Positions 24,719 to 32,987 of a DNA stretch of 64,000 nt are shown piece by piece. Below the pieces are notes generated by a model. The model had not been told where the DNA came from and searched no databases. It saw only the letters and a list, made by a program, of their open reading frames with translations. The position numbers were made by a program, and so were the translations under genes. Every line of letters starts with the position of its first letter. Position 1 is the stretch's first letter. Source of the stretch: Sphingobacteriales bacterium 44-15 (lineage in GTDB: Bacteria > Bacteroidota > Bacteroidia > Chitinophagales > Chitinophagaceae); NCBI GenBank assembly GCA_001899685.1, contig MKWG01000045.1, forward strand, positions 108,331 to 172,330. The letters run 5' to 3'.

Positions 24719-27700
24719 ATGGAATATAATTTCAGGGAGATAGAAAAGCGCTGGCAGGCCGAATGGGAAAAAAATAATGCCTATAAAGTGAGCAACGATT
24801 CGCTGAAGCCAAAGTACTATGTGCTGGACATGTTCCCCTATCCCAGCGGCGCAGGATTGCACGTGGGGCATCCGCTGGGATATATTGCCAGCGATATCTT
24901 TGCCCGTTACAAACGGTTGAAGGGCTTCAACGTGCTGCACCCGATGGGCTACGATGCCTTTGGTCTTCCGGCAGAGCAATACGCCATAGATCACGGCATT
25001 CATCCTGCAGTATCTACTGCGAAGAATATTGATACTTTCAGAAAACAGTTAGACAATATCGGGTTCTGCTACGACTGGAGCCGTGAAGTACGCACCAGCG
25101 ATCCCAAATATTACAAATGGACACAATGGATCTTCCTGCAGTTGTTCAGGAGCTGGTATAACCATAGCACCAATAAAGCGGAAAGCATAGAAGGACTTAT
25201 AAAAATTTTTGAATCAGAAGGAAATGTTAATCATCCTGTTCCCGATCAAAAATTTCAAATTTTAAATCTCAGATCTCAAATATTCTCTTCCTCGGACTGG
25301 CTTTCATTTGATGAGTTCACACAGCAGGCGATATTGATGGAGTACAGGCTTGCCTACTGTGGCTTTGGTGAGGTAAACTGGTGCGAGGCGCTCGGAACAG
25401 TATTGGCCAATGATGAAGTAATTAATGGCGTAAGTGAGCGCGGGGGGTATCCTGTTGTAAAAAAGAAGCTGCGCCAGTGGTATCTCCGCATTACGGAATA
25501 TGCCGACCGGCTGCAAAGCGACCTTGATACCCTGGAATGGAGCGATGCCATGAAGGAAATGCAGACCAACTGGATTGGGAGAAGTAGTGGAGCGGAGATC
25601 TTGTTTAGAGTAGCCTCACCCCCGACCCCTCTCCGGCCGGAGAGGGGGGAAGCGAAGACTCCTGAATCCGGCAGGTTCTATAAAACGGCAGATAACAGTT
25701 GGCATATTTTAAAAGAATATAGCAGACACAACAGGAAAAATCAAACTCCTGCGGAAAATTTATTGTGGCAAAATATCCGTAATAATAAGCTTGGTATTAA
25801 AGTAAGACGGCAACATTCTGTAAAAGGATATATTGTAGATTTTGCTCTTTTGGAAGCACGCCTGATTGTTGAATTGGATGGTGAATACCATAATGAAGAG
25901 CAACAAAGAACTTATGATGATGCCAGAACAAAATTTCTAAATGAATTTGATTTAAAACTAATAAGGTTTACAAATGAGGAAGTGCTGAATGATATCAGCA
26001 CTGTTATTGAAAAAATAAAAGCCGCTATAGCGGAACAGAAGCAAAATAGCGGTTCGAACGCTGGGGTTCCTCTTCTCCGCGAGGAGAAGGGGTTAGGGGA
26101 TGAGGCGACATCGGGGGTGAGGGTGTATACCACCCGCCCCGACACCATCTTCGGAGTGGATTTTATGGTGCTGGCGCCGGAGCATGAGCTGGTAGCAGAG
26201 ATCACCACGCCGGAGCAGAAGGCTGCTGTGGAAGAATACGTAGCCTATGTAAAAAGCCGCAGCGAACGGGAACGCATGGCCGAAAAAAAGATCTCCGGCT
26301 GCTTCACCGGCGCTTATGCGGTAAACCCGCTGACCGGAAGGGATATCCCTATCTGGATCAGTGAGTATGTTCTCGCAGGCTATGGCACCGGCGCTATCAT
26401 GGCGGTGCCCAGCGGTGATGAGCGCGACCATAAATTTGCCCGCTTCTTTAATATACCGGTGACCAATATATTCGGCGACCTGTATACAGGCGAAGAAGCT
26501 ATCCCTGATAAGAATGTAACACTATATGACAGCGGCTTCATCACAGGACTCAAAGTTAAAGATGCCGCAGAAGAAGTGATAACCTGGCTGGAAGACAACG
26601 GTATTGGCGAGCGCAAGGTGAATTATAAGATGCGCGATGCTGCCTTCAGCCGGCAGCGCTACTGGGGAGAGCCTTTCCCGATAGTATGGAAAGATGGCAT
26701 TGCTTATCCTTTAAAAGAATCTGAGCTTCCGCTGGAGCTTCCGCATGTGGATTCGTATAAGCCCGGACCGGAGGGAGAAGGTCCACTGGCAAATATTTTA
26801 TCCTGGGCAGATATCCCTTCTTCAGATGGTGATCCCACAGGTTTAAGGAGGGAAACCAACACCATGCCCGGTTATGCCGGCAGCAGTTGGTATTTCCTGC
26901 GCTATATGGACCCACATAATGACAAAGCTTTCTGCAGCCGTAGCGCCTCCGACTACTGGAACCAGGTGGATCTGTATATCGGCGGTACTGAGCATGCCGT
27001 AGGTCATTTGCTGTACAGCCGCATGTGGACAAAAGTATTGTATGACCTGGGATATATAGGGTTTAATGAACCGTTTAAAAGGTTGGTGAACCAGGGGATG
27101 ATACAGGGAAGCAGCAGGTTTGTATACAGGATAAGAGGTACAAATTCTTTTGTTTCTTTTGGATTAAAAGAACAATATGAATTTGATGAAATTCACGTTG
27201 ACGTAAATATTGTTGACGGGGTTGAGCTGGATATAACCGCTTTCAGAAATTGGAGACCGGAATTTGAAAATGCAGATTTTATTTTAGAAAATGATAAGTA
27301 TATCTGTGGTACAGAGGTTGAGAAAATGTCCAAATCCAAGTTCAACACTGTTAACCCGGATAATCTTGTAAACAAATACGGCGCCGACACTTTCCGCATG
27401 TACGAAATGTTCCTCGGTCCGGTAGAGCAAAGCAAGCCCTGGGATACCAAGGGCATAGAGGGAGTGCACCGCTTCCTCAAAAAATTCTGGCGGCTGTTTT
27501 ATGACGAGGAGAAAGGCCAGGTATGGATTGAAGAACAACCTGCGGCAGAAGAGCTGAAAGTGTTGCACCGTACTATCAAAAAGATCGAAGACGATACAGA
27601 ACGTTTTTCCTTCAACACAGCAGTAAGCGCATTTATGATCGCAGTGAATGAATTAACTGATCTGGGCTGCCGTAAAAAAGCGATCCTGGAAAAAATGCTG

Positions 27701-28006
27701 GTATTGCTCACCCCGTATGCCCCGCACATAGCGGAAGAGCTCTGGCGCAAGCTCGGCAACAGCGGCAGTATCTTAGATGCTGTATACCCGGCGTTTGAAG
27801 AAAAATATGTTACCGAAACCTCAAAGTCCTACCCCGTGGCCATCAACGGCAAAACCCGTACGGAGATCAATATAGCGCTGGATGCCACGCAACAGCAGGT
27901 AGAAGCTATTGTGCTCGCCGACGGCATTGTGCAAAAATGGCTGGAGGGTAAGCCGCCAAAGAAGGTTATTTATGTAAAAAACAGGATGATCAACGTGGTG
28001 ATGTAA
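24719..28006 (+). CDS. leuS: leucine--tRNA ligase with an in-frame DUF559 nuclease insertion
   Basis: 1095 residues, against about 920-930 for the family in Bacteroidota. The class I core is intact: HVGH of the HIGH motif (GAGLHVGHPLGYIASD), the editing-domain VYTTRPDTIFG motif, AGSSWYFLRYMD, and KMSKS (VEKMSKSKFN). Residues ~299-468 are foreign: a DUF559 PD-(D/E)XK domain flanked by translated palindromes, placed after NWIGRSSGAEILFRV and before RVYTTRPDT, i.e. at the start of the editing (CP1) domain. Removing it restores a normal length. No stop or frameshift occurs. A smaller AT-rich heptad stretch sits at residues ~176-189. The enzyme is presumably functional, because no second leuS is visible here, but editing activity could be affected. 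Confidence 0.97.
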   Translation: MEYNFREIEKRWQAEWEKNNAYKVSNDSLKPKYYVLDMFPYPSGAGLHVGHPLGYIASDIFARYKRLKGFNVLHPMGYDAFGLPAEQYAIDHGIHPAVSTAKNIDTFRKQLDNIGFCYDWSREVRTSDPKYYKWTQWIFLQLFRSWYNHSTNKAESIEGLIKIFESEGNVNHPVPDQKFQILNLRSQIFSSSDWLSFDEFTQQAILMEYRLAYCGFGEVNWCEALGTVLANDEVINGVSERGGYPVVKKKLRQWYLRITEYADRLQSDLDTLEWSDAMKEMQTNWIGRSSGAEILFRVASPPTPLRPERGEAKTPESGRFYKTADNSWHILKEYSRHNRKNQTPAENLLWQNIRNNKLGIKVRRQHSVKGYIVDFALLEARLIVELDGEYHNEEQQRTYDDARTKFLNEFDLKLIRFTNEEVLNDISTVIEKIKAAIAEQKQNSGSNAGVPLLREEKGLGDEATSGVRVYTTRPDTIFGVDFMVLAPEHELVAEITTPEQKAAVEEYVAYVKSRSERERMAEKKISGCFTGAYAVNPLTGRDIPIWISEYVLAGYGTGAIMAVPSGDERDHKFARFFNIPVTNIFGDLYTGEEAIPDKNVTLYDSGFITGLKVKDAAEEVITWLEDNGIGERKVNYKMRDAAFSRQRYWGEPFPIVWKDGIAYPLKESELPLELPHVDSYKPGPEGEGPLANILSWADIPSSDGDPTGLRRETNTMPGYAGSSWYFLRYMDPHNDKAFCSRSASDYWNQVDLYIGGTEHAVGHLLYSRMWTKVLYDLGYIGFNEPFKRLVNQGMIQGSSRFVYRIRGTNSFVSFGLKEQYEFDEIHVDVNIVDGVELDITAFRNWRPEFENADFILENDKYICGTEVEKMSKSKFNTVNPDNLVNKYGADTFRMYEMFLGPVEQSKPWDTKGIEGVHRFLKKFWRLFYDEEKGQVWIEEQPAAEELKVLHRTIKKIEDDTERFSFNTAVSAFMIAVNELTDLGCRKKAILEKMLVLLTPYAPHIAEELWRKLGNSGSILDAVYPAFEEKYVTETSKSYPVAINGKTRTEINIALDATQQQVEAIVLADGIVQKWLEGKPPKKVIYVKNRMINVVM
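25246..25285 (+). repeat. possible AT-rich heptad repeat inside leuS
   Basis: TCAAATT TTAAATC TCAGATC TCAAATA is readable with a period of seven and is translated as KFQILNLRSQIF in a loop (residues ~176-189) that varies among LeuS proteins. It could be a chance result of an AT-rich loop. Confidence 0.4.
25613..26122 (+). mobile_element. DUF559 nuclease element inserted in leuS
   Basis: The ends are an 11-bp perfect inverted repeat: CCTCACCCCCG (25614-25624) and CGGGGGTGAGG (26112-26122). Just inside the left end is a perfect 22-bp palindrome (25626-25647, CCCCTCTCCGG/CCGGAGAGGGG), and inside the right end the hairpin CTTCTCC-gcga-GGAGAAG (26072-26089). Between them lies a complete DUF559 domain: TPAENLLWQNIR, RRQHSVKGYIVDF (Asp374), and LIVELDGEYH (Glu385, Asp387, His391), the expected Vsr-like catalytic set. 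The element is read in frame with leuS and has no start or stop of its own that would break it. DUF559 proteins are known nuclease-fold members; mobility of this unit is inferred from the ends. Confidence 0.8.
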
Positions 28007-28091
28007 ATTAGGTAAACCAATATGGATTACGTATTTTCGGTTAAAGCATTTTTATTATCTCTTCACAAACATTCAATAAAACTTTCCGGTC

Positions 28092-28607
28092 ATGATCTCT
28101 TCAAAAATAGAAAAAGCGCTTAACCAGCAGGTACAGCTCGAAGCCGAATCTTCACAGATATACCTGGCAATGGCCAGTTGGGCAGAAGTAGAAGGGTATA
28201 ACGGCATCTCAGATTTCCTGTACAAACATTCCGATGAAGAACGCATTCACATGCTGAAGCTGGTGAAGTTCCTCAACGAAAGAGGCGGTCACGGCGTCAT
28301 TCCCGCCCTGCCCCAGCCTGCACTTAAGTACAAAGGAATACGCCCCTTGTTTGAACAGGTATTGAGCCACGAAATTCATGTGAGCGAAGAGATCAACAAG
28401 CTGGTGGATATCTGCCTGAAAGAAAAAGATTATACCACGCACAATTTCCTGCAATGGTATGTAAGCGAGCAGATAGAAGAGGAAGCGCTGGCAAGGCGCG
28501 TAATAGATAAGCTGAAGCTCATCGGCGATGACAAAGGCGGTTTATACCTGCTCGACCGCGACATACTTTCACTGGAAGCTGCGGTGAGCTCTACCAAGGG
28601 CAAATAA
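28092..28607 (+). CDS. ftnA: ferritin
   Basis: 171 residues, a bacterial non-haem ferritin that stores iron as a 24-subunit cage. The ferroxidase ligands are in place: QVQLEAESSQIYLAMASWAE (Glu, Tyr), DEERIHMLKL (Glu-x2-His), and later VSEQIEEEAL. There is no haem-binding Met typical of bacterioferritin, so ferritin is the better name. It stands alone with 85 bases from leuS and 67 bases to corA. No Fur-like box was recognised. Confidence 0.95.
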   Translation: MISSKIEKALNQQVQLEAESSQIYLAMASWAEVEGYNGISDFLYKHSDEERIHMLKLVKFLNERGGHGVIPALPQPALKYKGIRPLFEQVLSHEIHVSEEINKLVDICLKEKDYTTHNFLQWYVSEQIEEEALARRVIDKLKLIGDDKGGLYLLDRDILSLEAAVSSTKGK

Positions 28608-28674
28608 TAAAACGGTTGACCGGCTTGCCGGACATATTCTTTACTGTCCGTATCATCATCAACAACGCTAACAG

Positions 28675-29772
28675 ATGATCAGAAAAAAAATTCTGCAGTA
28701 TATACCGTTGGGGTCTTTATTCGGAACCCAGAGAACAAGAGAGCTGTTCCAGGTAAATCCTACCGTACTGCCCGTACGTGAAGAAGCCGCCGATGTAAAG
28801 ATCTATGTGTACGATTACGATGCAACGTCTTTCAATGAGGTGATGCTCACCCGCGTGGAGCAATGTGCTGCTTATAAGGATAATCATCATATTACCTGGA
28901 TCAATATTGACGGGCTGCGAAAGGAAGATGTGGAAACGGTCTGCACAAAGTTTGGCATTCACTACCTTTTAATGGAAGATATCCTGAGTGTGGGGCAACG
29001 TCCTAAAATGGACGATGTGGAAGGTATATTGTTTTGCCTTTTAAACATGCTGTATTTCAATACCGCCAGCCGCACCGTGGAAACAGAGCAGATCAGCATT
29101 GCCGTGGGACAGGATTTCGTCATTTCTTTCCAGGAAGATGGTTCAAGAGATGTGTTTGACCCTTTGCGCAATAAGCTCAAGATGGCTAACAGCAAGATAC
29201 GGCAGCGCGGAGCAGACTACCTGTGCTATGCAATGCTCGATATGATAGTGGACAATTATTTCGTGGTGATGGAAAAGCTTGGGGAAGAAATTGAGCTGCT
29301 TGAGGAAGAAGTCATTCGCAGGAGCAACACCCGGTCGCTGGCGCGTATCAACCAACTGAGAAAGGAGCTGATCGTAATGAAGCGCAATATTGCGCCGGTA
29401 CGCGAGCTTGTTAACGGCTTTATAAGAAGTGAAAGCGATCTGCTTGATGACCGCACCACAAAATATTTCAAAGATGTATACGATCATATAGTGCAGGCTT
29501 ATGATTTCACCGAGAACTATCGCGATATGATGATGAGCATGCAGGATATCTATATCAATAATGTGAACCTTCGCATGAACGAAGTGATGAAAGTGATGGC
29601 TATAGTGACCTGCCTGATGGCGCCGGCTACGGTCATCGGCGGCATATTCGGAATGAACTTTGAAGCCATTCCGCTCCTGCATAATAAATGGGGCTTCTAT
29701 ATTTCCGTAGCTGCCATGCTGTTCATTCCGCTTATTATGTTGTATATCTTCCGTAAGCGGGGATGGTATTGA
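28675..29772 (+). CDS. corA: magnesium/cobalt transporter CorA
   Basis: 365 residues. A long cytosolic N-domain, rich in helix and charge, carries the CorA-type ITWINIDGL segment; a long coiled helix region (LARINQLRKELIVMKRNIAPVREL) follows. Two membrane helices lie at the C-terminus: VMAIVTCLMAPATVIGGIFG ending in the GMN selectivity motif (GMNFE), and WGFYISVAAMLFIPLIMLY. The basic tail FRKRGWY stays inside. This matches pentameric CorA channels for Mg2+. Complete length. Confidence 0.95.
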   Translation: MIRKKILQYIPLGSLFGTQRTRELFQVNPTVLPVREEAADVKIYVYDYDATSFNEVMLTRVEQCAAYKDNHHITWINIDGLRKEDVETVCTKFGIHYLLMEDILSVGQRPKMDDVEGILFCLLNMLYFNTASRTVETEQISIAVGQDFVISFQEDGSRDVFDPLRNKLKMANSKIRQRGADYLCYAMLDMIVDNYFVVMEKLGEEIELLEEEVIRRSNTRSLARINQLRKELIVMKRNIAPVRELVNGFIRSESDLLDDRTTKYFKDVYDHIVQAYDFTENYRDMMMSMQDIYINNVNLRMNEVMKVMAIVTCLMAPATVIGGIFGMNFEAIPLLHNKWGFYISVAAMLFIPLIMLYIFRKRGWY

Positions 29773-29820
29773 GGCGCCGTTAATAGAAGATACCGCATTT
29801 TACCAATAGCGTTGTATTGT

Positions 29821-29912
29821 GTCAAACGTGAAACGTCAGATGTGAGAAACACTGCTCATATTTATCATTTCACCTCTCACGTTTCACCCACTTATCACCT
29901 ACCACTTCCTCT
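29821..29912. repeat. heptad palindromic repeat touching the ispG stop
   Basis: It starts GTCAAACGTG AAACGTCAGATGTGAGAA and ends CATTTCACCTCTCACGTTTCACC, then continues as CACTTATCACCTACCACTTCC. GTGA-type and TAAG-type units are again joined. The ispG stop (29912-29914) begins at its right edge. Confidence 0.75.
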
Positions 29913-31945
29913 CACGGCTCCACCCATGCATCGTTTTCCTTCAGCAGGTTGATCAGCTCTTCCACGGCTATATCGCTGCTTACAGAACGTTTTACTACCT
30001 CTTTGCCTTTGTACAGGGTGATTTTCCCCGGGCCGCTGCCTACATAGCCGAAGTCGGCATCTGCCATTTCCCCCGGCCCGTTTACAATACATCCCATAAT
30101 AGCGATCTTGACACCCTTGAGATGGTGGGTCACTGCGCGGATCTTTGCAGTGGTCTCCTGCAGGTCAAACAATGTCCTGCCGCAGGAAGGGCAGGAGATA
30201 TATTCTGTTTTGGAGATGCGGGTGCGTGTGGCCTGCAGTATGGAAAATGCAGTGCTGTTGATAAATTGCTCCACACTCTTATTGTTAATATAGTTCCGCC
30301 CGCTGGCATTCAATTGTGCATAGCTGCCGCTATAGGCTGCCGTGGTCATTCCGAGGCAAATGCCATCCCCAAAACCATCGAGCAGTAGCGCCCCTGTTTC
30401 TGTGGCAAAATGAATGAGATGCTCATCAGGAGTGGTTTTATTGCTGTCTGTAATCAGGATGGCGGGATTGCGTACGCCCAGGTTCTCCAGCGTCAGGAAC
30501 ATGAGCCGTACCGATTGCATGGCATTGGTATTGGCGCTGCTCAGGCAAAGGACTGCTGAACCATCATTTTTGAGCGCTGCTATTTCGTTTTCATCTGCAA
30601 CAGCACCCTGGCTGTAGCAATCAATCATCACAAAATTGATTGCCTTACTTTTATTTTCAGCAGCTGTATTTGTGTATTCCTTTAGCCTGTAAATGGGAAA
30701 ATATTTTTCCTTATCCTTACAATCTTTCCACTGGCTGGCAGGCAGTATCACTTTGAGCGTTCCCGGCAGCGCAAAGTTCAATGCGCCATTTTCTATATAA
30801 ATATAATCTGCGGCCTGGTCGCCGATATTCCATTTGTCCGGTATTTCATCATAGCTGTATCCTACCCGCTGCAGCGTTTCAGGAGTGATATCACCAGCTT
30901 TGCTCAGGTCTGCCACTACTACCGGCACATGATGCCCGCCGATATTATCAATCACGAAAGTTTCGCGGCGGCGATATTCAAAGGGGCTGTGGGCTGTGAG
31001 CTGTGAGCTGTGAGCACTCTCCGCAGAAGGCTCATTGCTGATAGCTGATAGCTGATAGCTGATAACTTCATACCTCTTCACAATATCCTTACACACCGGT
31101 ATTTCAAATTCCGGGTCCTCGGTCAGGGATACCCGTATGGTATCGCCCACGCCGTCTTCAAGCAATGTGCCGATGCCGATAGCAGATTTTATCCTGCCGT
31201 CTTCTCCATCTCCGGCTTCCGTTACGCCGAGGTGGAGCGGGTAATTTTCCCCGAACTCTTCCGTCATCTGGTGCACGAGCAGCCGGTAGGCCTGAACCAT
31301 TACCTGTGGGTTGCTCGACTTCATGCTTAATATAATATTATGATAGTTCTCATCGCGGGCAATACGGAGGAACTCCATAGCGCTTTCCACCATTCCCACA
31401 GGCGTATCGCCGTAGCGGCTCATGATGCGGTCGCTGAGTGAGCCGTGGTTGGTGCCGATACGCATCGCCGTACCATATTCTTTGCAGATCTTTACCAGGG
31501 GGGTGAATCTTGTCCTGATGCGCTCTATTTCGGCATTGTATTCGGCATCGGTATATTCAATGAATTCAAATTTCTTTTTGTCAATATAGTTGCCGGGGTT
31601 TACGCGAACTTTCTCCACGATCCTGGCAGCAATTTCCGCGGCATTTGGCGTAAAATGAATATCTGCAATGAGCGGTGTTTTGTATCTCCGCTTATGCAGC
31701 TCGTTCCTGATATTCAAAAGATTTTCAGCTTCTTTTTTACTGGGAGCGGTTATGCGCACCAGTTCAGCGCCCGCTTCAATACAACGGATAGTCTGCTCCA
31801 CGGTGGCAATGGTGTCCATAGTATCCGTGGTGGTCATAGTTTGCACCCGGATTGGGTTGAAATTGCCTATCAGCAATCCGCCGACATTTACTTCCCTGGT
31901 TTTTAGCCTTTTATATTCTGTTAAAGATTCACAATACCATTGCAT
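29912..31945 (-). CDS. ispG: 4-hydroxy-3-methylbut-2-en-1-yl diphosphate synthase IspG (long form)
   Basis: 677 residues from the ATG at 31945; the frame upstream to 31984 adds an unlikely extension. It makes HMBPP in the non-mevalonate isoprenoid pathway. The TIM-barrel (IRVQTMTTTDTMD, LIADIHFTPNAA, RIGTNHGSLSDRIM) is followed by the extra domain of the Bacteroidota/plant type, and the C-terminal 4Fe-4S domain has YISCPSCGRTLFDLQ plus IMGCIVNGPGEMADAD. Residues ~294-321 (SYQLSAISNEPSAES...) are translated repeat DNA, inserted between the barrel and the extra domain. The reading frame is kept, so the enzyme is probably active. Confidence 0.96.
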   Translation of the reverse strand: MQWYCESLTEYKRLKTREVNVGGLLIGNFNPIRVQTMTTTDTMDTIATVEQTIRCIEAGAELVRITAPSKKEAENLLNIRNELHKRRYKTPLIADIHFTPNAAEIAARIVEKVRVNPGNYIDKKKFEFIEYTDAEYNAEIERIRTRFTPLVKICKEYGTAMRIGTNHGSLSDRIMSRYGDTPVGMVESAMEFLRIARDENYHNIILSMKSSNPQVMVQAYRLLVHQMTEEFGENYPLHLGVTEAGDGEDGRIKSAIGIGTLLEDGVGDTIRVSLTEDPEFEIPVCKDIVKRYEVISYQLSAISNEPSAESAHSSQLTAHSPFEYRRRETFVIDNIGGHHVPVVVADLSKAGDITPETLQRVGYSYDEIPDKWNIGDQAADYIYIENGALNFALPGTLKVILPASQWKDCKDKEKYFPIYRLKEYTNTAAENKSKAINFVMIDCYSQGAVADENEIAALKNDGSAVLCLSSANTNAMQSVRLMFLTLENLGVRNPAILITDSNKTTPDEHLIHFATETGALLLDGFGDGICLGMTTAAYSGSYAQLNASGRNYINNKSVEQFINSTAFSILQATRTRISKTEYISCPSCGRTLFDLQETTAKIRAVTHHLKGVKIAIMGCIVNGPGEMADADFGYVGSGPGKITLYKGKEVVKRSVSSDIAVEELINLLKENDAWVEP
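30984..31066 (-). repeat. in-frame heptad repeat insertion inside ispG
   Basis: On the plus strand the order is GGCTGTG GGCTGTG AGCTGTG AGCTGTG AGC, a spacer (ACTCTCCGCAGAAGGCTC), then four copies of GCTGATA. It encodes the low-complexity SYQLSAIS / SSQLTAHS stretch. Such SYQLSA peptides are, to my knowledge, a frequent translation of dispersed heptad repeats in bacteria. Confidence 0.8.
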
Positions 31946-31971
31946 AAAAGAATGTATAAGACAACAGGAAG

Positions 31972-31979
31972 CAAAGGTA
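31972..31979 (-). promoter_or_regulatory. possible -7 box TACCTTTG upstream of ispG
   Basis: On the minus strand TACCTTTG lies about 26 bases before the ATG at 31945. A TTTG on the minus strand (32007-32010) is 27 bases away, too far for the usual spacing. Confidence 0.3.
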
Positions 31980-32044
31980 AACAAAGAAATGTGGTAAACA
32001 GTCAGGCAAATAATGTCTGTATGTTATCGTGAAAAGAGCGGGCA

Positions 32045-32103
32045 AAAGTGAGAGGAGAGACGTGAGACATGAAATATTTCACGTTTGTCGTTTCACGTTT
32101 GAC
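32045..32103. repeat. heptad palindromic repeat between ispG and lipoprotein gene
   Basis: AAGTGAG AGGAGAG ACGTGAG ACATGAA, then TATTTCACGTTTGTCGTTTCACGTTTGAC. It ends with CACGTTTGAC (32094-32103), the shared terminal 10-mer of this family. Confidence 0.7.
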
Positions 32104-32109
32104 CCAACC

Positions 32110-32895
32110 CTAATACTCCACCTTATATTCCGCGGCCTCCGGGCGGTTGAGCATATCGGTAAGTGAAGTAGTAAATGTGAGCGTTTTTTTATCGGCAGAA
32201 GCCTGCACTTCTTTACCGTTATATTTTTTAGCAGGCTTTGGCAGTATAATTATGGTCTTATAGGTCATGTCTCCCATCATCAAAGACATTTGCTGCAGCA
32301 TCTGCATCGTGGAGTCATTTTGCAGTTTGTCGGTGATCAGTTGTTTATTGACCAGGGTATTGGATATTTTACCGGGAGCTGCTGCAAAAGCAAATGCCTG
32401 CTCTGCAGGGTTCAGCATATTTTTATTTTTAGAAAGATCTGCATCTGCCTGTTCTATAGCGCTGCTGTCATTTTTACCCAGCTTATTGGATATGCCCAGT
32501 TTGTCAATGACCGAGAGATAAGAAGATTTCATTTCCGGGAGGTCGGAGATATTTTTAAAAGGAAAATGGATGATCACTTTCATTTCCTTTTCGGCTTCAT
32601 CCACCTGCATGCGGATGCTGCCATCGCGAAACAGCGCTTTTTCTCTTGCGGAAAGCGCGGCAGAAGTGTCTATATAAGGCTTAAAAAAAACAGTAGAGTC
32701 CTTTTTCTCCTTTTCTTTTGTGGAATCCTGCCCGCCAAACTGATCCATCATCGCAAGCATTTTGCTCATATCAAGCGTGAGCGTGTAATCACCGCTATTA
32801 TTTTTGTTGATCACGATTTTTTCTTCAGTATCCAGACAGGCAGTAAGAAAAACAGCAGAAAATATAGTGCAGACAAGAAGGAATTTCTTTATCAT
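32110..32895 (-). CDS. lipoprotein of unknown function, 261 aa
   Basis: The N-terminus MIKKFLLVCTIFSAVFLTACLDTEE is a lipoprotein signal with lipobox LTAC (Cys20), so the protein is membrane-anchored after export. The body alternates beta segments and charged helices (NKNNSGDYTLTLDMSKMLAMM; FKNISDLPEM) and ends TFTTSLTDMLNRPEAAEYKVEY. No catalytic motif is visible. Codon use is normal and the frame is clean. The function is unknown. Confidence 0.82.
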   Translation of the reverse strand: MIKKFLLVCTIFSAVFLTACLDTEEKIVINKNNSGDYTLTLDMSKMLAMMDQFGGQDSTKEKEKKDSTVFFKPYIDTSAALSAREKALFRDGSIRMQVDEAEKEMKVIIHFPFKNISDLPEMKSSYLSVIDKLGISNKLGKNDSSAIEQADADLSKNKNMLNPAEQAFAFAAAPGKISNTLVNKQLITDKLQNDSTMQMLQQMSLMMGDMTYKTIIILPKPAKKYNGKEVQASADKKTLTFTTSLTDMLNRPEAAEYKVEY

Positions 32896-32916
32896 GAAGT
32901 TGTTTTAAATGTTTGC

Positions 32917-32960
32917 TTTACGGGGTTCCCAACCTTCCGGAAGGTTGGGAACCCCGTAAA
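32917..32960. repeat. perfect 44-bp palindrome
   Basis: The left arm (32917-32938) TTTACGGGGTTCCCAACC... is exactly complementary in reverse to 32939-32960, with no loop. It lies between two minus-strand genes. There is no T run beyond the stem on either strand, so it is not a standard terminator. Confidence 0.85.
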
Positions 32961-32987
32961 ATTAGTGAAAGCCTGCGGATAATAATT

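Noticed and set aside
24719-28006. leuS as a broken gene or an intein-containing gene
   Set aside because: The frame is continuous, and the insert lacks intein splicing motifs such as an N-terminal Cys/Ser block and a C-terminal HN; it holds only a DUF559 domain.
32917-32960. Intrinsic terminator
   Set aside because: No T run follows the stem on either strand.
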